Position numbers and translations under genes: made by a program. A stretch of 64,000 nt of DNA from Hirsutella rhossiliensis. Taxonomy: Eukaryota; Ascomycota; Sordariomycetes; Hypocreales; Ophiocordycipitaceae. The stretch spans positions 3,348,001-3,412,000 of the forward strand of contig NW_025408668.1 of the NCBI RefSeq assembly GCF_020360975.1. The letters run 5' to 3'. Positions 45,538 to 58,100 of this stretch are shown piece after piece (position 1 is the first letter of the stretch; the number at the start of each line of letters is the position of its first letter). The notes under the pieces are model-generated. The model searched no databases. It saw only the letters and a program-made list of their open reading frames with translations, and was not told the DNA's origin.

Positions 45538-46025
45538 TCTTATAAAGAGAGATGCGAGAAGTGCATATAAAATGCACGAAGGTAAAAGTAGAAGTAAGGG
45601 GTCGGATAGGCAGGGCAGAGATGTTTAATTCTTACGGGAGCAGCAATTGCGGCAGGGGAGTAATTATTATATTGCCTTAATTGTCCTTCTTTTCTCTCTA
45701 TCTAACGCCCCTCTTTATACCCGTCTAGCATCTCAATTAATAAAGAAGATCCTACTTAAAGAAGCTACTAATATCCTTTTAACTACCGAGCTTTTTACCG
45801 GTTTTTCCCCTCCTTTCTAGCTGTTGCCGGCATATCCGTCTTATCTCTCGCTACCTCTATAAGAAGCTATCGCTACTTCTGCTTCCCCTTATGCCCCTAC
45901 CCTCCTTTCTACACCTCTTTTTAGCTCCTTCTTCCTTCTTCTATACCGGGTGTTTTTAGCTTCCTTAGTCCCTTATACTAAGAGATATCTCTAAGAACTA
46001 CGAAATTAGGCCACGCTTCGCGACA
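45538..46025 (-). repeat. Copia-2 LTR (3' LTR in element orientation)
   Basis: This 488-bp repeat ends on the plus strand with CTTCGCGACA, whose complement TGTCGCGAAG is the element-side start. It is near-identical to 51417-51904 and related to 44394-44868 and to 53470-53955 inverted. Confidence 0.92.
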
Positions 46026-49000
46026 TACCCCCTTAGCTATAGCCTGCCCTTATAGAAAGGGTAAAGCTAAATACCTAGGCCGGTAAGCGTATAGAGGAGG
46101 TCTTAGTCTATACTTATCCCCTACTTAAGAAATCCGGGTTTTAGCCCCGGGCTCTGTTAGACCTACTTTAGGAAAAGGGGCCTTAAGGAGGATATTAAGT
46201 CCTATAAGAAAGGGGGGCTTCTCTAAGGACAAGTCCCTAAAAAGGGGGCCTTTAAGAAGAATAAGTCCTAATTAAGCTAGGGGCCCTCCTTTAGGATAAG
46301 TCCTAATTCCTCTCTTCGGCTATAGACGTCTCCTCCCTCCTACGTGCTATTAGCTCCTCTCGTAGACTCTTAAGGCGGGCTTCTAAGGATAGCTTCTCTC
46401 GAACGTCTTCTAGCCTAATTTACTATAAAAAGACAGCTAGCTTCTACTTCGGTAAGGGCTTCGTAAGACCGTCGGCTTTTATTAATACCGTTAGAACCTA
46501 ACGGACGGAAATAAGTCCCCTTTAGACCTCTTAGCGTAACTAATGCTAGTAGATATCGATATACCGTAGCTGGGTTAATAACTTACTATTTTTTCCGTAA
46601 GAATTCGTATAGTCTATATATTATCGCATTCTATAGCTAATAGGGTCGGAATTTATAGTCGTAACGATATTAGTAGCCGGCTAAGGAAAATCGCTTCTTT
46701 TAATGCTTCTAAAAGAGCTAGTAGCTCTGCCTCCGTACTAAAAGTCGTAACGGTAGCTTACTTCGAAGCTCTCTAAGCAATAGTTCCTCTAAAAAGGGAT
46801 ATAATATACCCCTATAAGCTCTTTCTATCTAAGGAATTATCTATAAAGGACGAATCGCTTAAATAAAGGAAGATTTCGGCAGCTAATTTCTTCCTTTCCT
46901 ACCTTCCTAGGCGCAGACTATATAATCTCGTTAAATAGAGATAAAGGATAGCTCTATCTACTACTTCTTAATGCCTAGGGCTAGGATTCTAGTTATACCT
47001 AGCTAGCCGGGAGACCGTAAAAGAGATATCCGGTCTAGTAGAAATAGCTAAAAAAAGCAGGGAGCCTACCTTCTATTAATATTAGTGTTTCTCTTACTCC
47101 CTAGCTTAAATAGACGGATTAGGTAAAAGCTCTTCGTTTAATATAGGCGTAGAGGGAAGCTTCTTATCGAGGAAATTAGGGAGGAATTTATAAGCGACCT
47201 TATCGATATAGGCGTCTTAGGTAAGCTAGATAGTCCGTTAGGACCTATTCTAAAGGATTCGTATTCCTAGGAACCACTTTAGCTCCCTAAGCCTAGTTAT
47301 CTTATACCTTTATTATAGGCCTTATATAGCCTCCCTAGTAGTAGCTTCTTCCTCTTTCGGGTAGGCCTAGATAATATCGTCGACGTAGAAGAAGACCGTG
47401 ATTTTACCCTTCTATATTATATACGGTTCCTAAGGGACTTTCGTAAAGCCTAGGGCTTTAAGGGAACCTATTAAATACTATTACTAAAGAAGGGGTGATC
47501 TTCGTAGTCCGTATAGAGCTTTCCTAAGCTATAGAACCTTTCCTAGTTATTAGAAACTAAGAGGAAGTCGTATATAGATAACTTCTTCTTCCTCGAGAGG
47601 GCAGTTAACGAAGGCGTTAACTATATCTATCTAATCGAGCTCGAGGTCGAATTCTGCTACTATAGCTATAAGGGTCTAAAAAGACATCCCTACTAAGGTG
47701 GTTGCCCTAGTAGGTAGATCCCCCTTTTCCTATTAATTCCCGCAGACAACTAGCCGGGCTTTATACTTTTAAAGGAAGCCGTGTTTATTAGTCTTATAGA
47801 TAAAGACCTACTTATAGCTAAGGACCTATTTTCCTCTTGCCTTTTCCTTAAGGACCTCTTCGAAAGACCCTATCTCCTCGTATAAGGCTAGGTAGTCTTT
47901 CTAGGCCTAGAAAAACTAGTCTCTTAAGGGGTGTTTTTCTAGCTGCTTTTAGTTTGCTAGTAGGTCCGGGAGGTCTCTTTTATATACCTTCCTTGCTAAT
48001 AGAGGCTTGAAAAGCCGGCCTGCTATAAATGCTCCGTAGGAACCGTCTTCTATAAGCGTTAGATAGAAGTCGGAAAAACGATCGAAATAGGGGAGTAATT
48101 AGTCTTCTTTAGTATCCGTATCGGGCCCTATACCTTCCTTTGCTTCTCGAAGCAGGGACAAAAAGGCAGCCGGGTAATCCTTTAAGAGAGGTGCCTTTCC
48201 TACCCCCTTAGGGGTCGAGACGGGAAGACTAACCGAAAAAGCTGCTTCTAGATCTTCTTCTTATTCCGTAAGAGGAGGCGTAGGGAGGCAAGCGTATTCT
48301 AGCTCTACCGCTTTCCTATAGTCTCCTTCTTTATCTAGATTATCTAATCTAGCAGCTTCCTCTTCTTCCTCTTCTTCGAAGTCGGCGTTATCCTCGACTA
48401 CTTCGACGTCGGTTTCTTCTTCCGTTTCCTCGTCTAGGACCTCTTCTTAAAACTATTAGGAAGGGGGGATTTAAATCTTCTAAATTAGCTAACGTTAAGA
48501 GAGTAAGAGGGGCTATTAATCCCTCTTTCTATCGAAGAAGCTATATTCGTCGAAAATCATATCCCTAGTCGAAATAACCTTCTATAGAAGAGGAATCTAG
48601 ATCCGGAAGATATTCGTAGAATTATAACTAACGGGGTAACTAATAAAGGCTCTCGGATTAAGCTTTCTTTTCTTCTTCCTTTTTAGCTATATATCGGCAG
48701 TTATAGCGTATGCCTTGCAGCCGTAGGCACGAAGGTAGGCTAGCGAGGCCCTCTTCTTCGTAAAGAGCTCGAGGGGGGATTTCTAGTCTATTCCTTAGTT
48801 TAGTTCCCTAGGGTCCTTAGGGTCCCTAGGGGTCCGGTTCCGTAGGTAATAGGCGGTCTTAACGACTTCCCTCTAAAGGTCGTATAGAAGCTTTGCAGTA
48901 AGTCTTATTATACGGGCCCTTTCTATTATTGCACCCCCTAATCTTTCTGCCCCTCCGTTCTAGGCCTAGGTATTCGGTGCTAACGGGAGGGGTAAAATGC

Positions 49001-51399
49001 CCCTTTTTCGAAGCTAATTTAAGATATCCTTTATAAATAGCTCTCCGTTAGACCGTATCTTCTTTACCTTATAGCTAAAGTAGGAATTTATCTAGTTAAC
49101 GAAGTCCCGGAGGGTAGACTAGTTATGCTTACTTAGGTAGGTCCGTAAGAAATAGGGGAAAACCATCCCTAAAAAGGCGTCTATAAAAAACATTACCCTA
49201 ACGAAGCTTTCCTAATCCCTAGAGACGTCGGTCTAGTCGACCTAAATTTCCTTATACGGCTAGTCCGGCCGTAAAGGCATTCGTCTAGAAATTCGTCTCC
49301 TAGTCTTTCCTTAGCTATAGTGTTCGCATTCGACGGTCTTTAGGCCCCTTATTCGTACGCCCTATTATTGTCCTAGCTTATATAAAGCTAGGGGGTGTAA
49401 CTAAGTCGTGCGTGCTAAAGAAGACCGTCTCCTTAGGCTGCCGGAAGAGGGTCCTTTAAACCTACCCTCCTTCGAGCAGGGAAAGCTAACTTCTCGAGAG
49501 ATTCCTTCCTAAGGATAGGTCGGAATTCGAGAATAAATTAACCGAATTTCTCCTCGATAAGCCTAATAGTCTAATTCTTCTAGACTAGCCTCGTAGGCTT
49601 AGACGTTGTATCTTAGAAGATCCCTTCCTTTCGAAGAAGGCGGAAGGAAATTAGGCTTATTAAAAATCGAGGGCAAAAAGCTACCCTTTTTCGTCGAAGA
49701 ATTCATATAGACCCGTTAGGTAATTTCATCGTAAAATTTACCCTTCTATATCCCTCTATCCGTATAGTTAATTCCCCGGCAATAAGATATTCCCTCCGTG
49801 CCTTCTTAAAGGACCGGAATCGTAAGAGTATATTATAGATATCGAGGGAAGCACTAGAGTTAAGGATAGCTGATTTTCGTAGGGGATAATCGGAGGGCTC
49901 TAACGGTTAGTCTTAGCCTTATTAATCCGTAGGGAAGACGAAGGCCGGATTTAGTATACTAACGATTTTTCCTAGAATTTGCGGCTCGAATAAGGGCAGC
50001 GGCGTTAGTTACTATTTCTTAGCAACCCGAATCTCGTCTATCTTCTTCTATAACGAGGGGTCCTCCTTAAGAGACTATTATATCGTTTCTTATAGCCTCT
50101 TTAAAGGGTTAAATCCTTTAGGTCGGTTTTCCTCAAAGACCTGCTAGCATTGTAATAATCGATAACCTAGGGATTTGCATGCTAGGCAGCCGTTTCGTCG
50201 TCTAGTCTTCTATTTCTTTAAGGAATCCTTGTCCCGATCCGGAAGGTCTGCTTAAAAACCTCCCCTTTTTACCCCTTATTGCTGATTTTGACGAAGAGGT
50301 TCGATTTCGACTAGTTCCCTGATTTTTCGACTAACGGACTAAAAGGTCTATTAGGGGACTAGTCGGGCCGGTCTAACTAACGGGACCGGGCCCGGAGCAA
50401 AAGGCGGAGCCGGGGCCGGGACTAGGGCAGCCGTTGAAGACGGGGTCGAGGCTCTCGAGGGAGGAGGAGCCGAAGGAGCAACAGCCGCAGCAGCAGCAGC
50501 AGGAGCCGCAGCAACAGGGGCTGCAGCAGCTGCAGGGGCAGCAGGTCGAGCCGTCTAGGTCGAGTGCTAGCCACGAAGGAATAAGACTACTTGCTGTTGT
50601 ACTCTAGCAGCCTCTTCGTCTAATTCCTAGCTAGCTTCTCGAAAGATAGTCGAGTAACCGTTACTAATAGGCTTTATTAGTAGAGATATATCCCGTAGCT
50701 ACTAGCCGGAAAGAGCTTCTATAAGGAAGTATTAGTTAGCTTCTTCGAGGATTTCTTCCTACTTAGCTAGCCACGAGGAAGCTAGCAGGTTCCTAGCAGA
50801 AAAAGCTCCTAGGTAGGCCGTATAGGTCTTCCTAATACGGTTAGTTATATAGCCCCTCGAGGGAGCTATCGAGGTCTCGAGCTTTAAAAGCTACTGCCTA
50901 GGAGTCTCTTCCTCTCGAAGAGATATTAGCTTTACGGCACTAACGGATTCCGTTATTGCCGTGCGTAGGGCAGTTAGCAGCTTCGTCTCGTAAAGGTATT
51001 CCTTACGGTGACTCTCGTAGTCACCTAAGGCAGCAGAAAAAGCTCTCTATTATACGGAGGTTAGCTCGGAGAAGAGGGAAGCTCCTTCTATAAATTCCGT
51101 TGCCCTAGGACGAAGAGGGGGCTCGAGAGGGTCCTACTTATTAGAGAAGACTAAATTGTAGATAGTTCTATCTATACGAGCCCGTAACTCCTTTACCTAC
51201 TTATCCTAATCTTAGGGCTCTATAAGAATCGTCCTACGGACCGTAGGGACGGCAGAGGAGTCGGTTTTCGTTATTATTACGGGGAAGGGTAGAAAAGTCG
51301 GGTAAAAATCGGCTTTTCTAGTAAGAGGGGTAAAAGGAAGCTACGAGGGATATAAGAAAGGTGCCTTTTATAGTAGCCGGAAGGTATAGGAATTCTATT

Positions 51400-51416
51400 C
51401 CTCCCGGGCTTATAAC
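51400..51416 (-). other. Copia-2 primer-binding site for half initiator tRNA-Met
   Basis: On the minus strand GTTATAAGCCCGGGAGG follows the 5' LTR. The uncorrupted form GTTATGAGCCCGGGAGG is seen in the unmutated 44097-44868 element. GGGCTCATAAC is the initiator tRNA-Met anticodon arm, so half-tRNA priming is likely. Confidence 0.65.
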
Positions 51417-51904
51417 TCTTACGAAGAGAGATACGAGAAGTACATATAAAATATACGAAGGTAAAAGTAGAAGTAAGGGGTCAGATAGGTAGGGCAGAGA
51501 TATTTAATTCTTACGGGAGTAGTAATTGCGGTAGGGGAGTGATTATTATATTGCCTTAATTATCCTTCTTTTTTCTCTATCTAACGCCCCTCTTTATACC
51601 CGTCTAGCATCTTAATTAATAAAGAAGATCCTGCTTAAAGAAGCTATTAATATCCTTTTAACTACTAAGCTTTTTGCCGGTTTTTCCCCTCCTTTCTAAC
51701 CGTTGCCGGCATATCCGTCTTATCTCTCGCTACCTCTATAGGAAGCTATCGCTACTTCTGCTTCCCCTTATACCCCTACCCTCCTTTCTATACCTCTTTT
51801 TAGCTCCTTCTTCCTTCTTTTATACCGGGTGTTTTTAGCTTCCTTAGTCCCTTATACTAAGAGATATCTCTAAGAACTACGAAATCAGGCTATGCTTCGC
51901 GATA
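51417..51904 (-). repeat. Copia-2 LTR (5' LTR in element orientation)
   Basis: A 488-bp direct copy of 45538-46025. The outer end on the plus strand is TTCGCGATA, followed by the ACTAT duplication. Confidence 0.92.
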
Positions 51905-53469
51905 ACTATACTAGAAAATAAATTTATAAAAAATCTAGAAATTTTTAGTAGTAATAATACCTTTGATTTTAATTCTATTCTAAATAAAGATAAGCTAGAA
52001 AGCTATATCCTTATAGAGGAAGCTACTAGAGAACCTAGAGATAAAAGTCCCTCGCCCTTTATAAAAGAAGAGTCTTTAAATAACGATCCTATTCCTACTA
52101 CTAGTAAAATAGTAGTAGAATTACCTAAGAAGCTAGAAGGGTTCGATTCTAACTATATTAAATACCCTAACGTTAATTTATTTCTAAACTATTATTTTAT
52201 AGAGTTAATTCTAGCTAGTATAGAAAATTAGGATCTAAAAATTCTAAAGACCTATAAATAGGCAATAAATAGCTCCGAAGTAGTATTTTAGAAAGAAGCT
52301 ATAATTAAGGAAATTATCTAGCTTATTAAATATAAAACTTAGGAATTTTCCTACCTCCCTAGGGATAAGGAGGCTATAGGAGGCCGCTAGGTCTATACTA
52401 TTAAGAAGGATAGTTAAAATAATATAATAAAATATAAAGCCCGTTTCGTAATATATGGATTTAGGTAGATCTATAGCTTAGATTTCCTAGATACCTTCTT
52501 AACTACGGCTAGACCTAAATCTATTAGAATTCTACTTATTTTAGCTATTATCTATAAATTTAAAGCTTTGTAAATAGATATAATAAATGCCTTTATATAT
52601 ACCGATATAGATAGTAAAGTATATATCGATCTTCCTATAGGCTACGAAGAATATGCTCTTAAAGAATATTATTTAAAATATAGATTAGCTTATAGAGCTA
52701 AAGGAATTAAATTAACTAAATTCCTAGACCTATATAAAACCTCTAAATCTATAATAAAAGAAAGATTATTTAAAGAATTATCTAAATTCCTAGATTTTAC
52801 TATCTTAGGAGATATAAAAGACTTCTTAGGTCTAAATATTATAATAAACCGAGAAAATAAAGACCTATATATATCCTAAGAAACTTATACATTAAATAAA
52901 TTAAAGGAATTTAATAAAGAAGGTTTAGGAACTTCGAATTTACCCGCTATAGTAGGCTTTAAGCTTATAAAAGCAAAGGAATTACCTTCTAAGGAAGATA
53001 TATTATAATTTTAGAAAGAAATAAGACCTCTATTATACTTAGCCTTATTTACTAGGCTAGATATCTTATATTCTATAATTTCCTATATTAGATTCGCAGC
53101 TAAGCCTAACTAAACGTATTTTAAGGCTTTAAATATAATTTAGAAATATTTAAATAAATTCCCTAGCCTAAAGATTAAATATAATTGCAATATCCCTTTT
53201 ACCTATCTATATATAAAGGGTTTTCCCGACTCTAGCTAAGCGTCGGATTTAATAGACAGAAAATCCTTTTCTAGTTACTGTTTTTATATATATAATAATA
53301 TAATAAGCTAGGCTTGCTCTAAGTAGAAAGCCGTTGCCCTTTCTACCTATAAAGTAGAGTATATTAGCCTTAGGGAGGTAAATAAAGAAGCTATTTATTT
53401 AAATATGCTTTTTAAAAATATTACTAAGGATCTATCTATTAAGATTCCTAATACTATACCTCTTATTTT

Positions 53470-53955
53470 TATCGCGAAGCGTAGCCTGATTTCGTAGTTC
53501 TCGGAGATATCCCTTAGTAAGAGGGACTAAGGAAGCTAAAAACACCCGGTATAGAAGAAGGAAGAAGGAGCTAAAAAGAGGTGTAGAAAGGAGGGTAGGG
53601 GTATAAGGGGAAGTAGAAGTAGCGATAGCTTCCTATAGAGGTAGTGAGAGATAAGACGGATGTGCCGGCAACGGCTAGAAAGGAGGGGAAAAACCGGCAA
53701 AAAGCTCGGTAGTTAAAAGGACATTAGTAGCTTCTTTAAGCAGGATCTTCTTTGTTAATTAAGATGCTAGACGGGTATAAAGAGGGGCGTTAGATAGAGG
53801 AAAGAAGGATAATTAAGGCAATATAATAATTACTCCCCTGCCGTAATTGCTGCTCCTATAAGAATTAAATCTCTCTGCCCTGCCTATCCGACCCCTTACT
53901 TCTACTTTTACCTTCGTGCATTTTATATACACTTCTCGTATCTCTCTTCGCGAGA
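53470..53955 (+). mobile_element. Solo LTR of the Copia-2 family in opposite orientation
   Basis: This 486-bp sequence is the reverse complement of the Copia-2 LTRs, beginning TATCGCGAAGCG (ancestral TGT) and ending CTTCGCGAGA. ATTTT at 53465-53469 and 53956-53960 is the target duplication. It splits the Copia-1 RNase H region, which resumes right after it. Confidence 0.93.
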
Positions 53956-54553
53956 ATTTTAACGGATAATACTACTATTATTAAATTAGTAGAAAATCCG
54001 GAATTTTATAAAAGGTCTAAGTATATAAGATTAGCCTATTACTATATTAAAACTAGTATAAGAGAAAGGGAAATTAAAGTCTTTTATATTAAACTAGAAG
54101 ATAATATAGCTGATATTTTACGAAGGAATTAAGACCTAGATTACTCTATAAATTTAGAGACGGTCTATCCTTAATATAAGTTCCTAAGCAATTAAAAAGG
54201 GTTTTTAGATATTTCTTATACTTTTTATATCTTTCCTTTACTAGGTTTTTCCTTTTTAGGTTTCCTAGAGAAATATTTACTAGGTTTTTATCTCTTAAGA
54301 TTTTCCTAGTAATAATAGGTTTTACCTTATATAAGGTTATCCTATATATAATTATTATAACTATAGATTTTTCCTACTATAGGTTTTTCTATTAGTCTAT
54401 ACCTAAGGAAATTATTTTTCCTAAGAAAGAATAGGTTTTTATATATCCTATTAAGGTATAAGAATAGTTTTCCTAAATTAGGTTTTTACCCTATATATAT
54501 ACTACTATAAATAAATTAGTAAAGAGTATATAAATCTACTCTTTAAGGGAGGC

Positions 54554-55121
54554 TATAAGGAACGGTGTTCCTACTATAAATAAAGCAGCTATAATATACT
54601 CTCCCGATTATATAAGCTAATAAGTAGTATATTAATTATAGATAAAATCCTATATTATAAAGCAAGAATCGCCCGTTATTCTATATATCATTATATATTA
54701 AACGGGTTGCCGGTTATCGTATAATCGGGAATCGAAGAAATAGAGCTAGCTTAGAATGCTAGCTAAGACCTCTTAAGAATACTAGCACGACTAACCTCCT
54801 TTAAACGCGAATATTAGTAGAACTAAGACACTTCCTAATATACTCGAGGTATTACTAAATTCCTTAGTCTTAGGGCTATATAGCAGCCTAAATCTAGTCC
54901 TAAAAGGTTCTTCCGTTTAGCTATAATTATCTATATAAGATAGTATGTCCGCTAGTAGATAGAAAAATAATAATTAACTTTAATACCTCTTCTATATACT
55001 AATATATTACTAATAAATTCTATTAAAAATCCTACCTTATACCCCGTCTTCCCCTCTATTACGTAGTTTTACGTGATTCCTTAATTTCCTAAAATTCTAC
55101 TTTTGCTTATATACGTTAAGA
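54554..55121 (+). repeat. Copia-1 right (3') LTR
   Basis: This 568-bp repeat, preceded by the purine tract AAGGGAGGC, ends ATACGTTAAGA and is followed by GGAAT. It retains slightly more TG/CA than the left copy in its last 60 bases. Confidence 0.93.
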
Positions 55122-58100
55122 GGAATAAAAACGCGTTAGTAGTAAAGGCTACTCTTTAAGTCGTAGATAATGAGGTAGCGTAAATACTATCGGATTTTAC
55201 TACCTATCTAATTAATATATATAGTTTTAGGTTAATACTTTTAACCGGCCTAGGAGATACTTCTATTATAGTAAAGAAGGATACTACCTTAATAAGTACG
55301 AGCTATACTCTTAGGACTATAAGATCGGATTTATAATATATAAAGTAGTAAATAGGACTCTTTACCTTAGAAGAAAAGATAATAAAAGCGTAATTCCCCC
55401 GGTACTTACTAATAGGTTTTCTTAAATAGGTATATATATTTAAAGGCTTATTATATACTAAGTAGATATATAGCTAAACTCCTTTATATTACTACTTATA
55501 AAATAGGTTAAAGCTATAGTTATACTATCTTACTTAAGTTAGGCTATTAGTAAAAGAGAATCCGGTTTCCTAAACTAGTTTTAAAGATATAGTAGCCTAT
55601 ATAAATAAAAGCTAAGGAATCTAAAAGTAAGCGATATAAGAAAAGAAGTAAGAAGGATATTAGTTATTATAATTATAAATAATATATAATAAAGCGATAT
55701 ATATAATTAAATAATCTATATAACTACGATAGGGATTAATACTTATAAGGGGAAAAGATAAAGAGTTAAAGAGGATATAGAGGAAATCGAGATAATAAGA
55801 ATAGTAAAAACTAGCTTAAAGATTATCCCTATATATTATAGATATAGAGTAGATCTAGATAAGAAGTTTAATAAACTTATAGATAAAATTATTAGAGAAA
55901 TTATATATAAAAGAATCCCGATCCCTTTAAATTACTTAATTAACTTTATTCCTTAACTAAGTAAGAAACTTAGTATAAGATATATAGATATAGCCTAAGG
56001 TATAGAAAACACTAAATTCTAGACCTTAGAGAAAGTAGAGAGTAATATAAGACCCTATAAAGCTACGATAATAGTTATAAAAGTAGCTAAAGATAATATA
56101 GAAAGTAGTTTACTCCTCCTTAAATATCTATAAGGAAAACTCGCGGTAGCTTTAGTATAAGTTAAAGAATAGGACGAAGAATATTAGGTCGAACCGATTA
56201 AGCTTACTTACCTTACTTATAAAGAATTAGATAATAAGTACCTTAAAGTTTAATAAGTACTAAAGGAAGTTAGGTTTATAATTAATACGATTAATATAAC
56301 GTAACTAGCTTAAAGACTATTTAATTAATAAACTTTAGAGGTAATAAGACTAAAAAAAGATAAATTTATTATATAGGAAGTAGTACTCTTAATAAAATAC
56401 TAAGAGATAACTCTAGAGGACCTTATAGCGATTCCTATAATATATATAAATATAGCCCTTATACCTTTCCGCTCGCTTAAGTATATATAAGACCTACCTT
56501 ATATTTAAGTATAGCTTAGTAGCTAGAAAGCTAAAGTTCTAAGCGCCCTAATTAATACTAGGTTTAAAGGAAACCTTATTACTAAAAGATATATAAATAT
56601 ATATAGGCTTAAAATCCTACTAATAAGAGTATTAACGACGGCGTATACTAGGTCCCCTATAAATATAGTTAAGGAGGTAGAGACTAATCTCTATCTAGGT
56701 ATAGCCTAGATACTAATCCGTCTTTATATTATACTAGATAGAGTCTTAGTCCCCTTTATCTTAGGTATATTATTTATTAGAGCCGAGCGTATATTATTTA
56801 ATTATTCCTTAAGGAATAGTAATATATAGGTTAAATATTAAATCGGTACTATCTAGGTAGTTACGCTAGCAGTAGGAGCTATTAAATAAGAGCTTCTAGA
56901 TAAGGTTAATATAGTAAAATCCTCTTAAACTACGACCTTAATAGTTAATAAAGATATATATAAAAGACTAAAGCTCGAGGAAACTATATAAGAAATAGCT
57001 ACCTAGCTCCTAAGAAAAAAGTTTTAGGCTTTAGTAATAGAAGTTAAAGAAGATAACCTAGGAGCTACCTAATAATTATAGAGAGAACCCCTTATAGATA
57101 CCCTAACGGCCGAGATTCTCTTACTAAGAGGTAAGATCCTTAGTTATAGAAGGGGCGCTAACTAAGTCCTTAACCTAGCCTACGCTAGCGTAAATAAGCC
57201 CTTAATAGTATTAGTATAATAGTAATTAATTATAAATAAAGGAGATAAGGCGATTCTAGCTATTAGATTTAAAATAGTAAAAGAGATTATTAAAGTTATA
57301 GTTATAGAGGCTATAAGAGAATTTAAGAAAAATATTATTAAAGCTAGAAAGAAGTTTAGAAAGATCTAGAAGGTTAAAGTTAAGATAAGGAGGAAACGAC
57401 CTATTAAATTATATAATCTAAAAGTTAATACTCTCTTTAAAAGAAAAGTGAATAAGATTAACCCTATTAATAATACTTTATTAAATAGCTCGATACTAAA
57501 AAGGGACCTTAACTAAAAGAAGACTAAATAAAATACCGTTAAAGATAAGATATAGCCTAGACCTTACTTAGAATACTTAATAAGAAAGTTTTTAAGTATA
57601 TAGAAAGGAAAGCGGCTAATATAAGAAAGACTTAAAGTAATTTATAAATAATTTAAGGGCTTTCTTATAAAGGTAGAAATCCGGATCTTCGATAGTATTT
57701 TATTTAATAAGGAAGTAGTATTATCCTAGGACTTTATAAAAAAAGGCAAAGTCGACCTAGCTATAGCTCCCTTATAGGTTATTAGGATAATAGAATATAA
57801 GGCGTAGTAAGTAGCTTTAATCCCGATCCTAAAAGTAATAGAGTAGAAAGTTATCGATATCCTTAAAATTAAACTTAAAATAGGACTCCTTAAAAAAGGG
57901 CATAGGCCCTATAAGAACCCTTTTTTCTTAGTAGTAAAGAAAGATAGAGGACTACGCTTAATTAATTCTGCTATATATATAAATACCGTTATAATAAGAG
58001 ATATAAACCTACTATTAAATATAGATAAGTTTAGCGACTACTTCTTAATATATAAGATCCTTTCCCTCCTAGACCTTTTTTAGGCTATAATTAGATCCCT

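Larger units (their letters stand above)
45538..51904 (-). mobile_element. Copia-2: full-length Ty1/copia retrotransposon, 6367 bp
   Basis: LTRs of 488 bp at 45538-46025 and 51417-51904 and an ACTAT duplication (45533-45537, 51905-51909) bound the element. It is coded on the minus strand. RT is unmistakable near 47370-47760: ARLVVCGN, FDLELD...IDIVNAFVNCPLEEE, and TVFFYVDDII. Gag-side sequence lies near 50300-51300, with a GCA/CAG-rich low-complexity stretch at 50480-50545. Integrase and linker lie between. RIP damage is moderate; CpA in GCA context is largely kept. Stops show that it is inactive. Confidence 0.93.
41627..54553 (+). pseudogene. Copia-1 gag-pol remnants
   Basis: Reading across insertions on the plus strand, gag-like sequence occupies about 41800-42560, with a ruined zinc-knuckle at HFIVNYYKLYPNKAPT. 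The protease remnant FIYNTGATKYIVLNK lies near 42935. A pre-integrase motif (YLRLGYINSRAILEIL) lies near 43340. Integrase sequence (PPRTPESNSRIERINRTIL) lies near 43795-43860. A short stretch (NIILPFKTLNKIKTFRSLIY) at 45335-45490 leads on to RT at 52430-53000 (KYKARFVIYGF; IDIINAFIYTDIDSKVYIDL; LGDIKDFLGLNI). RNase H and the ADIL tail reach 54130. Stops at former Gln/Trp codons are frequent, so no product is expected. Confidence 0.85.
41046..55121 (+). mobile_element. Copia-1: full-length Ty1/copia retrotransposon with nested insertions
   Basis: Two 568-bp LTRs (41046-41613, 54554-55121) and a GGAAT duplication bound the element. The left LTR is followed directly by a tRNA primer-binding site, and a purine tract (AAGGGAGGC) ends just before the right LTR. 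The plus-strand internal region, after subtraction of three insertions, carries gag, protease, integrase, RT and RNase H in copia order. The insertions are an inverted solo LTR (43974-45320), Copia-2 (45538-51904) and a solo LTR (53470-53955). RIP has removed most CpA/TpG. Confidence 0.93.
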
